Under the pieces are notes generated by a model that searched no databases, was not told the DNA's origin, and was given only the letters and a program-made list of their open reading frames with translations. Positions 45,900-57,172 of a stretch of 64,000 bases of DNA are shown here, piece after piece. The translations under genes and the position numbers were made by a program. Numbering within the stretch: position 1 is the stretch's first letter; the number at the start of each line of letters is the position of its first letter. Source of the DNA: Caenorhabditis elegans (taxonomy: Eukaryota > Nematoda > Chromadorea > Rhabditida > Rhabditidae); contig NC_003279.8 in NCBI RefSeq assembly GCF_000002985.6, forward strand, positions 11,408,001-11,472,000. Direction: 5' to 3'.

Positions 45900-46604
45900 T
45901 TAGACGATGAGACGTGTACCCGTTGTGAACAATCCTTCAGTCGTGTTGTATACCCAATTGGTGACATTATCCATCGCAGCTTTGCAGATTCCACCAGTGC
46001 TATGGCATACGTCGGATCTGAAAACTTTGCCGAGCTTGTACAAATTTATGACCTAACTATTTCATTCGATAGCCCATGGTTTGAAACGATTTTTCATGAA
46101 TTTTAAGCTGCGAGGCTCTAAAACTAAGCTCACGGCGAACTTTCAGAAAATACTTCAGCGCTTCTATTTTCCGCAACTTTAGAGTTTGGTAGATCAAAAC
46201 CTATTAGAAACTATTTCCACTCCTGTGACCGTGAATTTTTTATTAACAAATCCTTACTTGACTTTGGCTATGCACTTATTCAAAGTCTCAATTGGCTTGT
46301 ACGAAAATGCAGGTGGTGAATTTTCGAAAATCTTGTTCATCTGAAAATCTCTTTTTTTTTTCTATTGATATTTTTTCCTCTGACTCCCAACGCCTACCGT
46401 ATCATGCATATTCCTAATATGCCCAGCTGTGTCATTTGGGAAAAATCGATAAGACTTTCGAACAATTTTCGCTCGGATTTGCTTCACATTGAACCGAAAG
46501 TGTAGAACAGTGCCATTTGCCATTTTTGTGTAGGTGGACTTATGAAGGAACTTTCCTGGGGAATGGGTTTCACAGATATCAATAAGAGAGGTGTTGAAGA
46601 TGTA
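45900..46604 (-). pseudogene. Duplicated 3' end of GT92-B
   Basis: Exons 4-6 of GT92-B in reverse (46604-46398, 46340-46258, 46017-45900), ending at the inverted-repeat edge with only the last 10 bases of exon 3 (46742-46733). No catalytic DFDE exon, so not functional. It directly abuts direct-repeat copy 2. Confidence 0.92.
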
Positions 46605-46753
46605 CTGAAATGTGTAGGATTGAAGTTTTAAATTTTCCTAGACCTAGGCCTAAGCCTCAGCTTAAGCCTAAACCTAAGCCTAAGCTTTAGCCTGAACTTA
46701 TGCCTAAGCCTAAACCCCGCAGCAAATATTACCTTGGGCGGTTTTTTATATTT

Positions 46754-47450
46754 TCCACGTGAGTTCTATCACCGACCTAATGATTGTCTCCGCTCATCAC
46801 GAGGGATCTTCCACAGAATCCTGCCTTAACTGCCCTGGAGTTGATATGCTAGACAAGGAAGATGTGGAGGTTCTGATGAAGTACTTCAAGTTCTCCAATA
46901 CCTGGATTGATTCGATATTTGCTAGCTTGATATCTCCCAATCAAGTGGAGCTTATCCAGTGCGATCATGAGTAAGTAATTGCTGTGACTACTGCCAAATT
47001 TACCGTATAACTTTATAGGGACATTGCCAAATTCATCAATCATTCCAAATCAACCTTAGGATTCAGCCTAAGCCATCTTAATCTGAACATCATCGAGTAC
47101 TCAGTCTTCAAGTCCTTCTGTATCTGGAAGCTTGTGTATCATGAGACAAGCATCGCAATGAAGATTATGGCTCAAGAGCATTTTGAGGGTGTTACCAGTG
47201 CTCTCCGGAAGTATTACAGGGTAAGGGGAACCTATTATTTTCTGCTGAAGTCCTGTTGTGCCTGTTTTCAGAAGGAATCCAAAATGAACGACTTGGAAGT
47301 GGCAACCCGAATCGGGGATATCACATTGCAAATTATCACTGTCTCGGTATAAAAAAGGCTAATGATTAATTAATTAGTTAAATATATTGCTTCCAGAACC
47401 TCTACAACGACATGATCCGGCTATATCATCAAATTGGAGTTGAATTTTAA
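46754..47450 (+). pseudogene. Duplicated 3' half of NHR1
   Basis: Partial exon 6 (46754-46970), exon 7 (47019-47220), exon 8 (47272-47346) and exon 9 (47397-47450) of NHR1, starting mid-exon with no splice acceptor, DNA-binding domain or promoter. Open frames remain intact because the copy is recent. The unassigned frame at 24125-24502 is also repeated here at 47511-47888 (minus). Confidence 0.92.
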
Positions 47451-48967
47451 TATACTAATTTAATATAATGTATTGGGAGTGGTTTTTCTAAATTCTGATT
47501 ATTTATATTTTCAACTATTCATATAAACTTTATTATTTCGAATCGTGTTGCAAATTGCAAGTAGACACGTCCTTAAAGTGTCCTCAACGCCAACAGATCT
47601 CTTTCCGATAGGCAGCGCCGGTGCAATCTCTGACCTGACTGAGGTCTTTTGTCTCAATATTCTATTACATTGCATTGGAAACGTATTAAACTGAACGGGG
47701 TTTTTATACATATATCGGTACACAAATTGCCAGATGCAGTAGGTCGAGTTAAATTGAGGAAGGTTTTTTCCTTCAACTTTGACAGCTAATTCCACATCTT
47801 GCTTTGATTTGTCAAAGAAATTTCCATAAACATAATATAAGTCATAACTTTTCCTAGCGTTTTGTAGTAGTACACAATTTTGATATCTTCAGAATGAGCT
47901 GAGATATGGGTTATTAAAGTTATGTGGGCAGTTTTTGGTTGATGCACCATGTTTGGCTCACTCTCAATAGTTTTAAAATGGTTTGATAAATTTAGGAGGA
48001 ACCAATGTATAAGATGTTAAAATTATTCGGGGTCATATCAATGCACCATGCCAAAAAATATATCCAAAACCCCGATGCACCGTGTCCAAAAGTATATATA
48101 AAAGTGCGATGCACCATGTTCAAAAATATATTCAAAAATATGATGCTCCATGTTCAAAAATACGATGCACCATGTCAAAAAGTATATCTTGAAGTATGAT
48201 GCACCATGTCTAAAAATATATTATGAAGACTACTGTAGAATTACCGTAATTGAAAACTTGCAAACTTTGTGCTTTGCCCTACCCGATACCATCTTTAGAC
48301 TCAGTGTCTAGAAGTACCTGCCGCAGAAGATCCGAAACTAGAGATAGTTTTGTACTGGAAAATATGTATGTACTTCCTTTTTGGGATGACAAATGCGTAA
48401 TCATCTAAGCGGATCTACAACGTCTAGGACAGGACAGTTTTCGGGTTGTTTTTGAAACAAACTAGAAATAGAAACTAATTTATTTTTGAATTCAAAGGGG
48501 CTTTAGTTATTCACCAGTTATAAATAATCCCTGAGTCTTATCGTAAACCCAACTAGTGACATTATCCATTTCAGCTTTGCACAGGTTACCGGTACTATGA
48601 CACACATTTGGTCTGGAAAAAAAGACATTTAATGAAGTTCCTGGTAGTTCAAAAAAAGTTACGTTGCTTTTGCTATGCATAAGTTCATGGTTAGAATGGG
48701 AGTGTAGGAAAATATTGGCGGGGTGGCTCCGAAGATTTTGTGCATCTGAAAAACTGGCTAAACATGAAAAAAAAGGAAGTTCCAGACAGTCCGAACCGTA
48801 TCATGCATATTCCAAATGTGACCTTCTGTGCTGTTCGGGAAAAATCTATATGGTTTTTCCACAACGTTAGCTTTAATTTCCTTAATATTAAATCGAAAAT
48901 GTAGTACTGTTCCATTGGAAAACAGTGTAGTTGTTGAGTTGTGCAGGAATTTTCCGGGTGAGTGAGT
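46754..48967. repeat. 2,214-bp direct repeat, copy 2
   Basis: Same sequence as 23368-25581. It lies between the inverted-repeat edge (46742) and the intact part of GT92-A. The 11 bases at 46743-46753 (GTTTTTTATAT) belong to neither repeat. Confidence 0.95.
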
Positions 48968-51946
48968 TTCGCAGATATCTATGAGAGATGTGTTGAAGAT
49001 GTACTGGAAGTAGGATTTTATCTGTTTCAGAAATGCCAAAAGTCTGCAAAAGCTTTAAACTTAAGCTTGGCGTCAGAGGCGAGCGTTAGCTCGCCACTGA
49101 CGCTATTTAGGATTAGGCTTAGGTTCAGTCTTTGGATTAGGATTAAGCCTAGGCTTACGCTTAGATCCAGGATTTGGCTTAGGTTTAGGCTTAAGCTTAG
49201 GCTTAGGCTTAGGCTTAGGCTTAGACTTAAGCTTGGCGTCAGTGGCAAGCGTAAGCTCGCTACTGACGCTATTTAGGCTTATTATGCTTAGGCTTAGGCT
49301 TAGGCTGAGGCTTAGGTTTAGGCTTGGGCTTAGGCTTATGCTTGGGATAAGGCTTAGACTTAGGCTTAAGCTAGGCTTAGGCTTAGGTTTTATGCTCATT
49401 CTTAGGCTTAGGCTTGGACATAGGCTTAGGCTTAGGCTTAGGCTTAGGCTCCTTTTCTTACAGTCAAAATTAAGTTTCAACAAAAATACCAAAATTTTCG
49501 TGGTGGGACCCTAACAATTCGAAATTTCGTAAATCTTCCAGTTATGCAGAGCTGTTCAACCGTGAAGTAATGAAAAAGGCATACATTTTAAGAAAAATTG
49601 CAAAAAAAAATTGCAATTTGAAAAAAAACAACTTATAGGACTTCGTGTTGGGACTCTATAATTTACGAAATTCCGTCAAATTATAAGCTTATGGACTGGG
49701 TTTTGCCTTGTAAGTAGATTTATTACACCAAAAAATGATACTATAAAATACAATTTGAATTAAAATTCTGGATCCAGAAAATTGTTTTTTTTTTCAATTT
49801 TTAAAAAATAATTTCAAATATTGTTGGCTAAGAATTAGGCTTAGGCTTAGACTTAAGCTTAGGTTTAGGCTAGGTACTATTACTTAGGGGTGGCTATAGG
49901 TCGACATAGGTCGATCTGCGACCTAGCGACCTAGGTCGCATTGCGACCTGAATTACCGACATTTTGTTCTCTTTCGGTTTTGATTCACTTGAGTTGTTAA
50001 AATCCGTATAACTCGAAAACTAAAGATTGCAGAATATGTATATTCCACTAACATTTTCTCTATTAAGATTTTACAAGTTTATGCGTTGTTTCTAAAATTT
50101 AATTTTTCACTTTTCGAATTAAAAACGTAGAAAAAAGCACAGAACAAAGCTGTTGTGGACGGAACGTAAACCTGAGCTTTATACAGACGTGACCTTTGGG
50201 TCATCATGAACTTATCGCGTAAGCGACCTCTCTTTATTATTCATTACTTCTTACACCTATTGTAATAAACGACTTCTCTCCTTGTCTCTCGCTCAATACA
50301 CAACAAAAGCATTGATTTCTACAAATTCTACAATTCTACAAAAAAAAAATTGAAATTTAGAAAGTTAAAACATGACGGGGGGAACGAAACCCATAAGTAC
50401 CATATTTTTCAAGTTGAAACAATTTTAGTCAGCAGCAAAACCGGCGGATGTCGGCTGTTCTAACTTTTTTCGACAAGGTGTCTTATGGATAAGAAATCGA
50501 AAACAATGTAAAATAAATGATTTGTAGCAATTTGTTAGTATACATATTCTGCAATCTTATGTAGTTTTCGAGTTATACAGATTTTAACAACTCAAGTGAA
50601 GGTCACAAAGCGACCCAGGTCGCTAGGTCGCAGGTCGCTAGGTCGCACTCTTGCCACCCCTACAACTACTTAAAATTTCCGGCATGTCGGATTAATGCCG
50701 AAAGAAATTTTCCGCCAGATCGGCAAATTTGCCGGAATTGAAAATTTTCGGTGACTGGGCAAACCGGCAATATGATGGAATTAAAAATTTCGACAAACCG
50801 GCAAACCGGCAAATTGTCGGAAATAAAAAAAATGCTTACCTTGGGTGGCGCAAAAATATTAATGAACGTTAGAGTCTTCATTCCAGAAAAGTCATTCGTA
50901 TAAATATTTGGCTCCAATCCGACATGAGTGTTCTCAAATAACAATGCTCCAATATTCTTCCCAGCCATCACCAGCTCCGCATATTCCAGCACACTACCAT
51001 CCCCTGGAACCATGACCTCATCGAAATCGGCGACAATGCCCAGCTCCGTCCGAATTTCTAGAGAGCAAACTTGCAGAGCAATATGGGATGCGATAATGAA
51101 TACACTGTCATCTATCTTCGGGTGATAAGGTGCAATATATGAAGAGAGGGCTCCTACATTTGGCCAAGGTCGTAGCTCAATGAGCCCAAGCTTTTCATAG
51201 TAGTCCAGAACTTTTTTGGTGTCTTGTGTGGCTGAATGAAAGTAGACTATAAATCGAGTTGCTCCCTGAGCCCGCCAAGCTTCGATGTATAAGATTACGT
51301 TTTGCCATTGAGAATAGTAATAGACGATTTGTAGGCATACAGTGAGGCCTTTTTCATATGATTTTCCAATTTCAACGATTTCGGAGAGGAAAGCTTCTCG
51401 GTGGCCCAACTGGATGGATACCTGAAAATTAAGTATAAAAAATGGTTGGGGTCTGGGGTCTGGCGTCTCGGATCTGGGATATGGGCTCTGACCTGGGATC
51501 TGGTCTCGGGGATTACCTTCTGAACTACTCCATTTTCTGGAAGCACCCCATAAAAATGGTGCGGAACATAGAAGCAATTCCTTGCGGGACCATATACCGG
51601 TGGGCAATTTCCTTCGTAAAATCCAAAGGAATATCCGTTAAGCTTCAATTTTGTAATCGTTCCGTTATAATATACATGTACTAGTAAGTAGTTACTTGCC
51701 TTGATACAAGGGTTCAAGCTAAATATTCTTAGACGGGGTGGACTGGTTCTGGAATTAAGTTACCAAAAAATTGTCAGAAAATTTTTTTTAAAAAAACCTG
51801 TAATCCACATAAACCTTGTGATAAAATGTGATGGGAAATGATGCATTTATTTGGTTTTTTAATAAGCTCTGATTCTGAAACCTTGGGTAAACGTAGAATA
51901 TAGTGAAATACAAGCAAACAGGCAAGAAATCGAAGGAAAACTTCAT
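48507..51946 (-). CDS. GT92 (DUF23) glycosyltransferase, GT92-A
   Basis: Six exons on the minus strand with matching phases: 51946-51798, 51748-51517, 51421-50840, 49003-48797, 48745-48663, 48612-48507; 452 residues. The N-terminal hydrophobic anchor (FLPVCLYFTIFYVY) suggests a Golgi type II protein. The GT92 core contains LTVCLQIVYYYSQWQNVILY, EAWRAQGATRFIVYFHSAT and the DXD-like metal/nucleotide-sugar motif VADFDEVMVP; FENTHV and the C-terminal cysteines (DICETHSPGKF, VCHSTGNLC) follow. The C. elegans GT92 member GALT-1 adds galactose to fucose on N-glycans; this paralogue's substrate is unknown. Its last exons lie in direct-repeat copy 2. Intron 3 (50839-49004) contains a TTAGGC array and a foldback element. 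Likely functional. Confidence 0.9.
49098..49460 (+). repeat. TTAGGC array with two embedded hairpins, GT92-A intron 3
   Basis: About 45 imperfect TTAGGC units. Hairpin blocks near 49067-49106 (GGCGTCAGAGGCGAGC / GCTCGCCACTGACGC) and 49230-49270 (GGCGTCAGTGGCAAGC / GCTCGCTACTGACGC) sit in the array, both flanked by TTAAGCTT and ATTTAGG. A smaller array lies at 49835-49875. Confidence 0.88.
49885..50662. mobile_element. Foldback element, hAT-like ends, in GT92-A intron 3
   Basis: TAGGGGTGGC and GCCACCCCTA terminal inverted repeats; flanking 8-mers CTATTACT and CAACTACT match 6 of 8. Inner arms are long: ACTTGAGTTGTTAAAATCCG and AACTCGAAAAC face GTTTTCGAGTTAT and GATTTTAACAACTCAAGT. TAGGTCGC-rich subterminal repeats. 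No transposase. Confidence 0.8.
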
Positions 51947-53063
51947 TTTTCATGCTTCTTGTTTCATTGAAAGCCGTATTTCTGCGTTCTTATCTGATCT
52001 TTATTCGTAGGGAGAAACGGATGTTCCGATAATTAGAACAAGCATTTTTGAATTTGTATTGTTCATAGAAAAAAAATGTTTCAAGCAGAATCTTCAATTG
52101 AAAATTAAAGTTCGGTGATTACATAAGATGGCCCCTAAAACCGAATTTCGTGGTTTAAAATTTTTCAAAAAATTTCAAAGTTCTGGAAAAAAGAACAAAT
52201 TTTGAGCGGAACTCATCTCAAATTTCACGGACGCTTTTTTGCCGATTTAGGTACATATTTCCAAATTTATTGAGCCGAGTTTCTGTATATTTTCAAAGTC
52301 TTTTCTGTATATTTTCAGAGACTTGCACCAGGCGTGGGCGGAAACAAATTTTACCAGCAAATCGGCCAATCGGCAAATTGCCGGAATTGAAATTTCCTAC
52401 AAGCCGGAAAGTTGCCGGAATTAAATTTTCCGGCAAATCGGGAAACCGGCAAGTTGCCGGAATTGAAAAATTCTGGCATTCCGGAATAATGCCGAAATAA
52501 ATTTTTCCGGCAGATCGGCAAAATTGCCGGAATTGAAAATTTCGACAAACCGGCAAATCGGCAAACTGCCGGAATTGAAAATTTCCGGCAAATTGGCAAA
52601 TTGCCAGAATTGGAAATTTCCCTGCAAATCGGCAAATTGCCGGAATTGAAATTTTCGGCAAATCGGCAAGTTGCCGGAAATGGGAATTTCCGGAAATTCG
52701 ACAAATTGCAGGAATTGAAATTTTCGACAAACAGGCAAGTTGCCAGAATTATAATTTCCGGCATGTCGGAATAACGCCGAAAAAAAAATTTCCGGTAGAT
52801 CGGCACGATTGCCGGAATTGAAAATTTTCGGTGAATGGGCAAACCGGCAATATGCTGCAATTAAAAATTTCGACAAACCGGCAAACCGGCAAATTGCCGG
52901 AAATGAAAAATTCCGGTTGAAAAATCTGAAAATTATCTGAAAATTTAAAATGTACTGCGAGAAATATCATAATTTAAAAAAATGTATTTTGAGAAAAAAA
53001 AGAAAAATGCCATTATACAGAATTCAACAGCTACCCAGAAAATAATTATTAACAAAAACTAAA
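51947..53063. other. Intergenic with CCGGCAAATTGCC array
   Basis: 52360-52910 is a degenerate array of GGCAAATTGCCGGAATTGAA units (about 33-40 bases); its several 140-170-codon open frames are repeat translations. 51960-52350 holds no recognised feature apart from the upstream region of GT92-A. Confidence 0.65.
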
Positions 53064-55052
53064 TCACTCTAACAATGGATTCCTACACTCCTCATCTCCA
53101 ACATTAATCATAAAAGTTCGAATAAATGGATCAGCATAGTAAGACCTCAACATAATATATCTTCTATCTTCAAGAACTCTCCACACAAAATCATGAAACA
53201 TCTGCTTTTCGCCAATTGGTTGCTCGAATACTCCACTGTGAACTTCAATATTCATCTGACAAATTGTGACACCTGCATTGTCAATTGCTCCATTTCTATG
53301 AAGTTGCTCCATTATCGGAAACTCATTCTGCTCGACATCAATCCATAGAATATCGATCAGACTTTTGTTGAGGATGTACTTGAAGAAGTAGTCAACTGCG
53401 ATGTGCTCGGTGGTCTCGGTTCTGTAAGCCAGCTCTTCTTTTTGCTCTGAAAAAAGCTAGATAAATATTTTATTTTTTTGATATTTTGGTTTTCTATTTT
53501 TGTCTAGTTATAACGATTTTTTTCCGGCAATTCGGCGAATTGCCGGAATTGAAAATTTTCGGCAAATTGGTAAACCGGCAAAGTGCTGATATGTAGAATT
53601 TGCCGAGAAACGGTAAATCGGCAAATTGCCGGAATTTAAATTACCGGAAATTCGGCAAATCGCCGGAATTGAACATTTTCGGCAAGTTGGAAAATTGCCG
53701 GAATTGAAATTTCCGGAAATCAGCAAATTGCCGGAATTGAAAATTTCCGGAAATTCGGCAAATCGCCGGAATTGAAAATTTCCGGCAAATTGGAAAATTG
53801 CCGGAATTCAAATTTTCCGGCAAATTGGAAAATTGTCGGAATTGAAAATTTCCGGCAAATCGGCAAACCGAGAAAGTGCAAATTTGCGAATTTGCGGAAA
53901 AACGGCAGATTGCCGTACATTTTCGGCAAATTGTGGTTTTTCACTTTTTTTTGGAAATTTAAGAATTTCAATTTTTTCAAAAGGTCACAGTTTTAAGTCC
54001 TTCTGTCTTGTAAGAAATCCCTCTAAAAAATTCCGGCAAAATGATATCCGGCAAATCGGTAAACCGGCAACTTGGCAAATCGGCAAATTGCCAAATTTGC
54101 AGAAAAAAACGGCAATTGGTGAAAATTTTCCGTCAATTGTGGTTTTGCACATTTTTTTTTGGAAAATTCAGAATTTCAATTTTAGTCGGCAAAATTGTAC
54201 GCATCCTATGAATGTTTCTACAGACAAATCGGCAAACCCGAAAATTGCCGGAATTGAAATTTCCGGCAAATCGGCAAAAGTTTTTTTGCCGGAAATTGCT
54301 AGTACTCAAGCTAATTTACAGGTGCTCAAGCTAATTAACAAAAAAGCACACAAAAAATACCTGTATAAATACTTGATTTCTGCACTCCGGTCTCTCCACT
54401 AACTGCGTATCGGTAGTACTTTCCTCCCAGCTTATCTTCATAGAGGATCTTATTCACTTCGGGAGATGGATCGGCTCCATAGAATTGAGTATTCGGATGA
54501 AGCTCCTTCAAACTGATCTCTCCCATAATATCGTGTCCGATACCAAGTGTGACCATTGTGAGAAGTTGGCTCTGATTCCGAGGAAGAGCTATGTACTTTG
54601 TCTCGTCTTTGTTGTACACGTGACGGATGTCCAGCGCATTGTAGGCTTTGAGATTGTCGCATTCCTCAGTTAGACTGGAGAACTCGTCGAAGAACTGAAA
54701 TTTTTGAAGGTTTTTGGACGATTCTAACCTAGTTTTCTTGAAAGGAACTTACCTCAACATATTTCCCTTTGAGCGGTCTCAACTTCGGGTAGACGCAGTT
54801 ATAATAAGCATCAAAAAGCGGAGAGGACTTGTACGACGTTAAATTTCTCGCAGTGTCATGTCTAACCGGCGGTGGAGCCCATTTGAACACATTAAGTTCA
54901 TTTTCCTCCTTTAGCGGCTTCTTGTCATTATAGTTGGAATAGAGCATAAATACCACAAATACCAAAGCGCCGAACAAAATCAATCGGGGTAGACTACGCA
55001 TTGGAAGTCGTTCGGTTAGCCGAAGCTTATCAAATCGGGAGTACGGAAGCAT
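53064..55052 (-). CDS. FkbM-type (Methyltransf_21) methyltransferase-like membrane protein
   Basis: Three exons on the minus strand: 55052-54753, 54694-54361, 53446-53064; 338 residues from the ATG at 55052, or 321 from an in-frame ATG at 55001. The segment LPRLILFGALVFVVFMLYSN is a type II signal anchor. The SAM-binding core looks like VTLGIGHDIMGEISLK (glycine loop), YGADPSPEVN (acidic end of strand 2) and LIDILWIDVEQNEFPIM (the IDxEG-like motif of FkbM methyltransferases, here IDVEQ). Nematodes have an expanded family of such proteins with unknown substrates. It lies between the two GT92 genes. Intron 2 (54360-53447) is full of CCGGCAAATTGCC repeats. Either start is possible; both keep the anchor. 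Confidence 0.78.
53520..54300. repeat. CCGGCAAATTGCCGGAATTG arrays in methyltransferase intron 2
   Basis: Two blocks (53520-53880 and 54030-54300) of palindromic GGCAAATTGCCGGAATTGAA units with AATTTCCGG spacers. Confidence 0.85.
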
Positions 55053-55356
55053 GACAGCGGAGTGATGTAAAATTTCGGTCCAGAAAGCGCTTTTAAGCCA
55101 GCAAGGTGCAGAGATATCATCGGTACATAGATCTACGGATAGAGAATCCGAGGCGAGGGGAAACCGGAATCCAGTGGATTTTTGGTGTTCCGATGGATAG
55201 CTTTGTCTTTTCACCATATTTTCAGAAATACGAATGCTATGATTCAAGAAAGCACCCGCTCGGAAGCTCCTGAAATGCCGTGTCCTTTGTAAAAAACCCA
55301 AAAAGTTTAGTTAAACCGTTGTACACGAATTGACGAACCTTAACTGGGGAGTACAG

Positions 55357-55490
55357 AGCCTAAGCTTAAGCCCAAGCCTGAGCCTAAGCCTACACCTAAG
55401 TCTAAGCCTAAGCCTAATACTAAGCCAAAGCCAACGCCAAAGCCAAAGCCAAATCCAAAGCCTAAGCCTAATCCTAAGCCGGCCTAAGCC
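55357..55490 (-). repeat. GCCTAA telomere-like array
   Basis: Imperfect GCCTAA units, the middle portion having drifted to GCCAAA, upstream of the methyltransferase gene. Confidence 0.88.
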
Positions 55491-56057
55491 TGAGCTTCAA
55501 GGATCGGACTATTGGTTACAGTCCTCTTTTCAGACAAGATCCATATGATTTGAAAGTTGGTCAGTGCTCTGAATTTTTTGTAGTGGCCTATACTGCCACA
55601 GGCCTAAATAATAACCTGCCACATTCCTTTCCCAAAATTCATTTCCCCATTTCCAGAATCAGAATACATTTCCCACCGAATCCACACAAAATGCTGCCAC
55701 GCACCTCGATTGTGTCGGCAGATATCTACAAAAGCCGGTCGTAAAGCTGAGTCTTCTTGTGCTAGATCAGAAGCTGGATATGGGGGGAATAATTCGGGAA
55801 AGTGAGATGAAAATCAAAAAGACTTGAATTTGCAAATCTCCACGGTGGAACAAAGGGAATTAATGTCTTCAGCTCTACAAATAAATCTGTGTAATCTGTC
55901 CTGTATTAATCTAGAATAGAGCATGAGGAGCGATTTTCAAAATTTCCTGCAATCGGCATGCGGTGTCAGGTTGTCCCATAGCTTCATTGCACACAAAAAT
56001 GGGGAAAAAATATATTTGAGTTTTTGTGACGTCACAGCTGTGAACTTTTCAATTATT

Positions 56058-56877
56058 CTCGCCAGTGGGGAAATTGTTAAAAACCACACCCTTGGTCCAA
56101 AAATGATCAAACATCATGATAAAACTTTTTAAAAATTTTTTGAAAATTTTTTATTTACTGGCAAAAAGTGACAGTTACTCACTATCAGTTTTTGCCACTC
56201 ATAATTTTGGAAGTATTTTGGAACCAAAAAAAAAAACTTTCGCCTTTTTTCGTTTTAATTTTGTTTAAAATATTTGTATTAAAGGTGGAGTAGCGCAATT
56301 GGGGAAATGATTTTTCCATATTTTCTGATTGAGACGTGAACTTTTTTTCATTCTCAGGCTTAGGGAAATGATTTTCTAAGCCTTGTAAAAATGAAAACAG
56401 TATTAAAATAAACATTCACGTGTGGATTAAAATTAAAAAGGTAGTGTTAAATAATTAAAAATCATTTTGGGGGAACGAAACCCATAAGTACCTGGGGATT
56501 TTGTCTAAATCTTTATAATGATCCAAAACAACCGAATATCATAATAAAACACTCCAAAAAGTTTTAGATTTTTCATAATTTCCGGTCAAAGTTTTGGAAA
56601 ATTGCCAAAATTTTGAAAAATACAAGCTTTTGAATAAATTTAAAGAAATGTCGCATGTTTCGACCCCTACAATGTTTTAATACAAATAATTTTAACAAAA
56701 TTAAAACATAAAAAATGTCGAAAAAATTTTTTTGGTCGGCTTCCAAATTTATGAGTGGCAAAAACTGAGTAATTGCCACTTTTTGACAGTAAATAAAAAG
56801 TTTTCAAAAAAGTTTTTTCATTTTGGGACCATTAGTTTTTAAAAATTTTCCCACTGGCGCTACTCCATCTTTAACAA
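56058..56877. mobile_element. Foldback (inverted-repeat) element
   Basis: About 140-base inverted arms: GCCAGTGGGGAAATTGTTAA .. TTTTTGCCACTCATAATTTT (56063-56210) faces CCAAATTTATGAGTGGCAAA .. AATTTTCCCACTGGCGCTAC (56743-56865). The middle repeats part of the terminal motif (GGTGGAGTAGCGCAATTGGGG at 56284), suggesting a nested or rearranged copy. A block at about 56470-56490 (GGGGAACGAAACCCATAAGT) also occurs in the foldback at 49885, at about 50380. No transposase. Confidence 0.75.
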
Positions 56878-57172
56878 AATTTCTTGTTTACACGCAAATG
56901 TAGTTTGATGTTTAAATCTGAATATAGCAATACTTTATGACCCAGTACATAAAAACTCGTTCTAAGTAATTTCAGCCCAATTGAAAGTGGCAGAATCAAA
57001 AAATTGACTTTCTCACTCAGAAACTCGATTACACCGATGCCATCGCACCCGACAAAATTCGGATTATCCGTTCTTCGGAGACTTCACGGTAAAAGATGAG
57101 ATAAGAATGCCTATATTTGAATGTCTGAATATAAAAGCATTCTCGCGAGCGGCTTGCTGTTTCAATTTCGAA

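Larger units (their letters stand above)
41440..46742. repeat. Inverted duplication, left arm
   Basis: Reverse complement of 58692-64000: positions pair to a constant sum of 105434, changing to 105440 beyond the TTAGGC array at 42362-42513 because of one extra hexamer in the right arm. A single substitution was noticed (45595 region). The arm probably continues left of 41440, where its partner leaves the window. Confidence 0.97.
55053..57172. other. Divergent intergenic region between the methyltransferase and GT92-B
   Basis: Both genes start here and point apart. Contains a GCCTAA/GCCAAA array (55357-55490), a MITE copy (55962-56040: GTGTCAGGTTGTCCCATAGC) and the foldback at 56058-56877. 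No protein gene was found. Confidence 0.6.

Noticed and set aside
52293-52876. Three overlapping 145-170-codon frames rich in Cys/Arg/Phe
   Set aside because: All are frames of the CCGGCAAATTGCC array; each repeats the same 11-13-residue unit.
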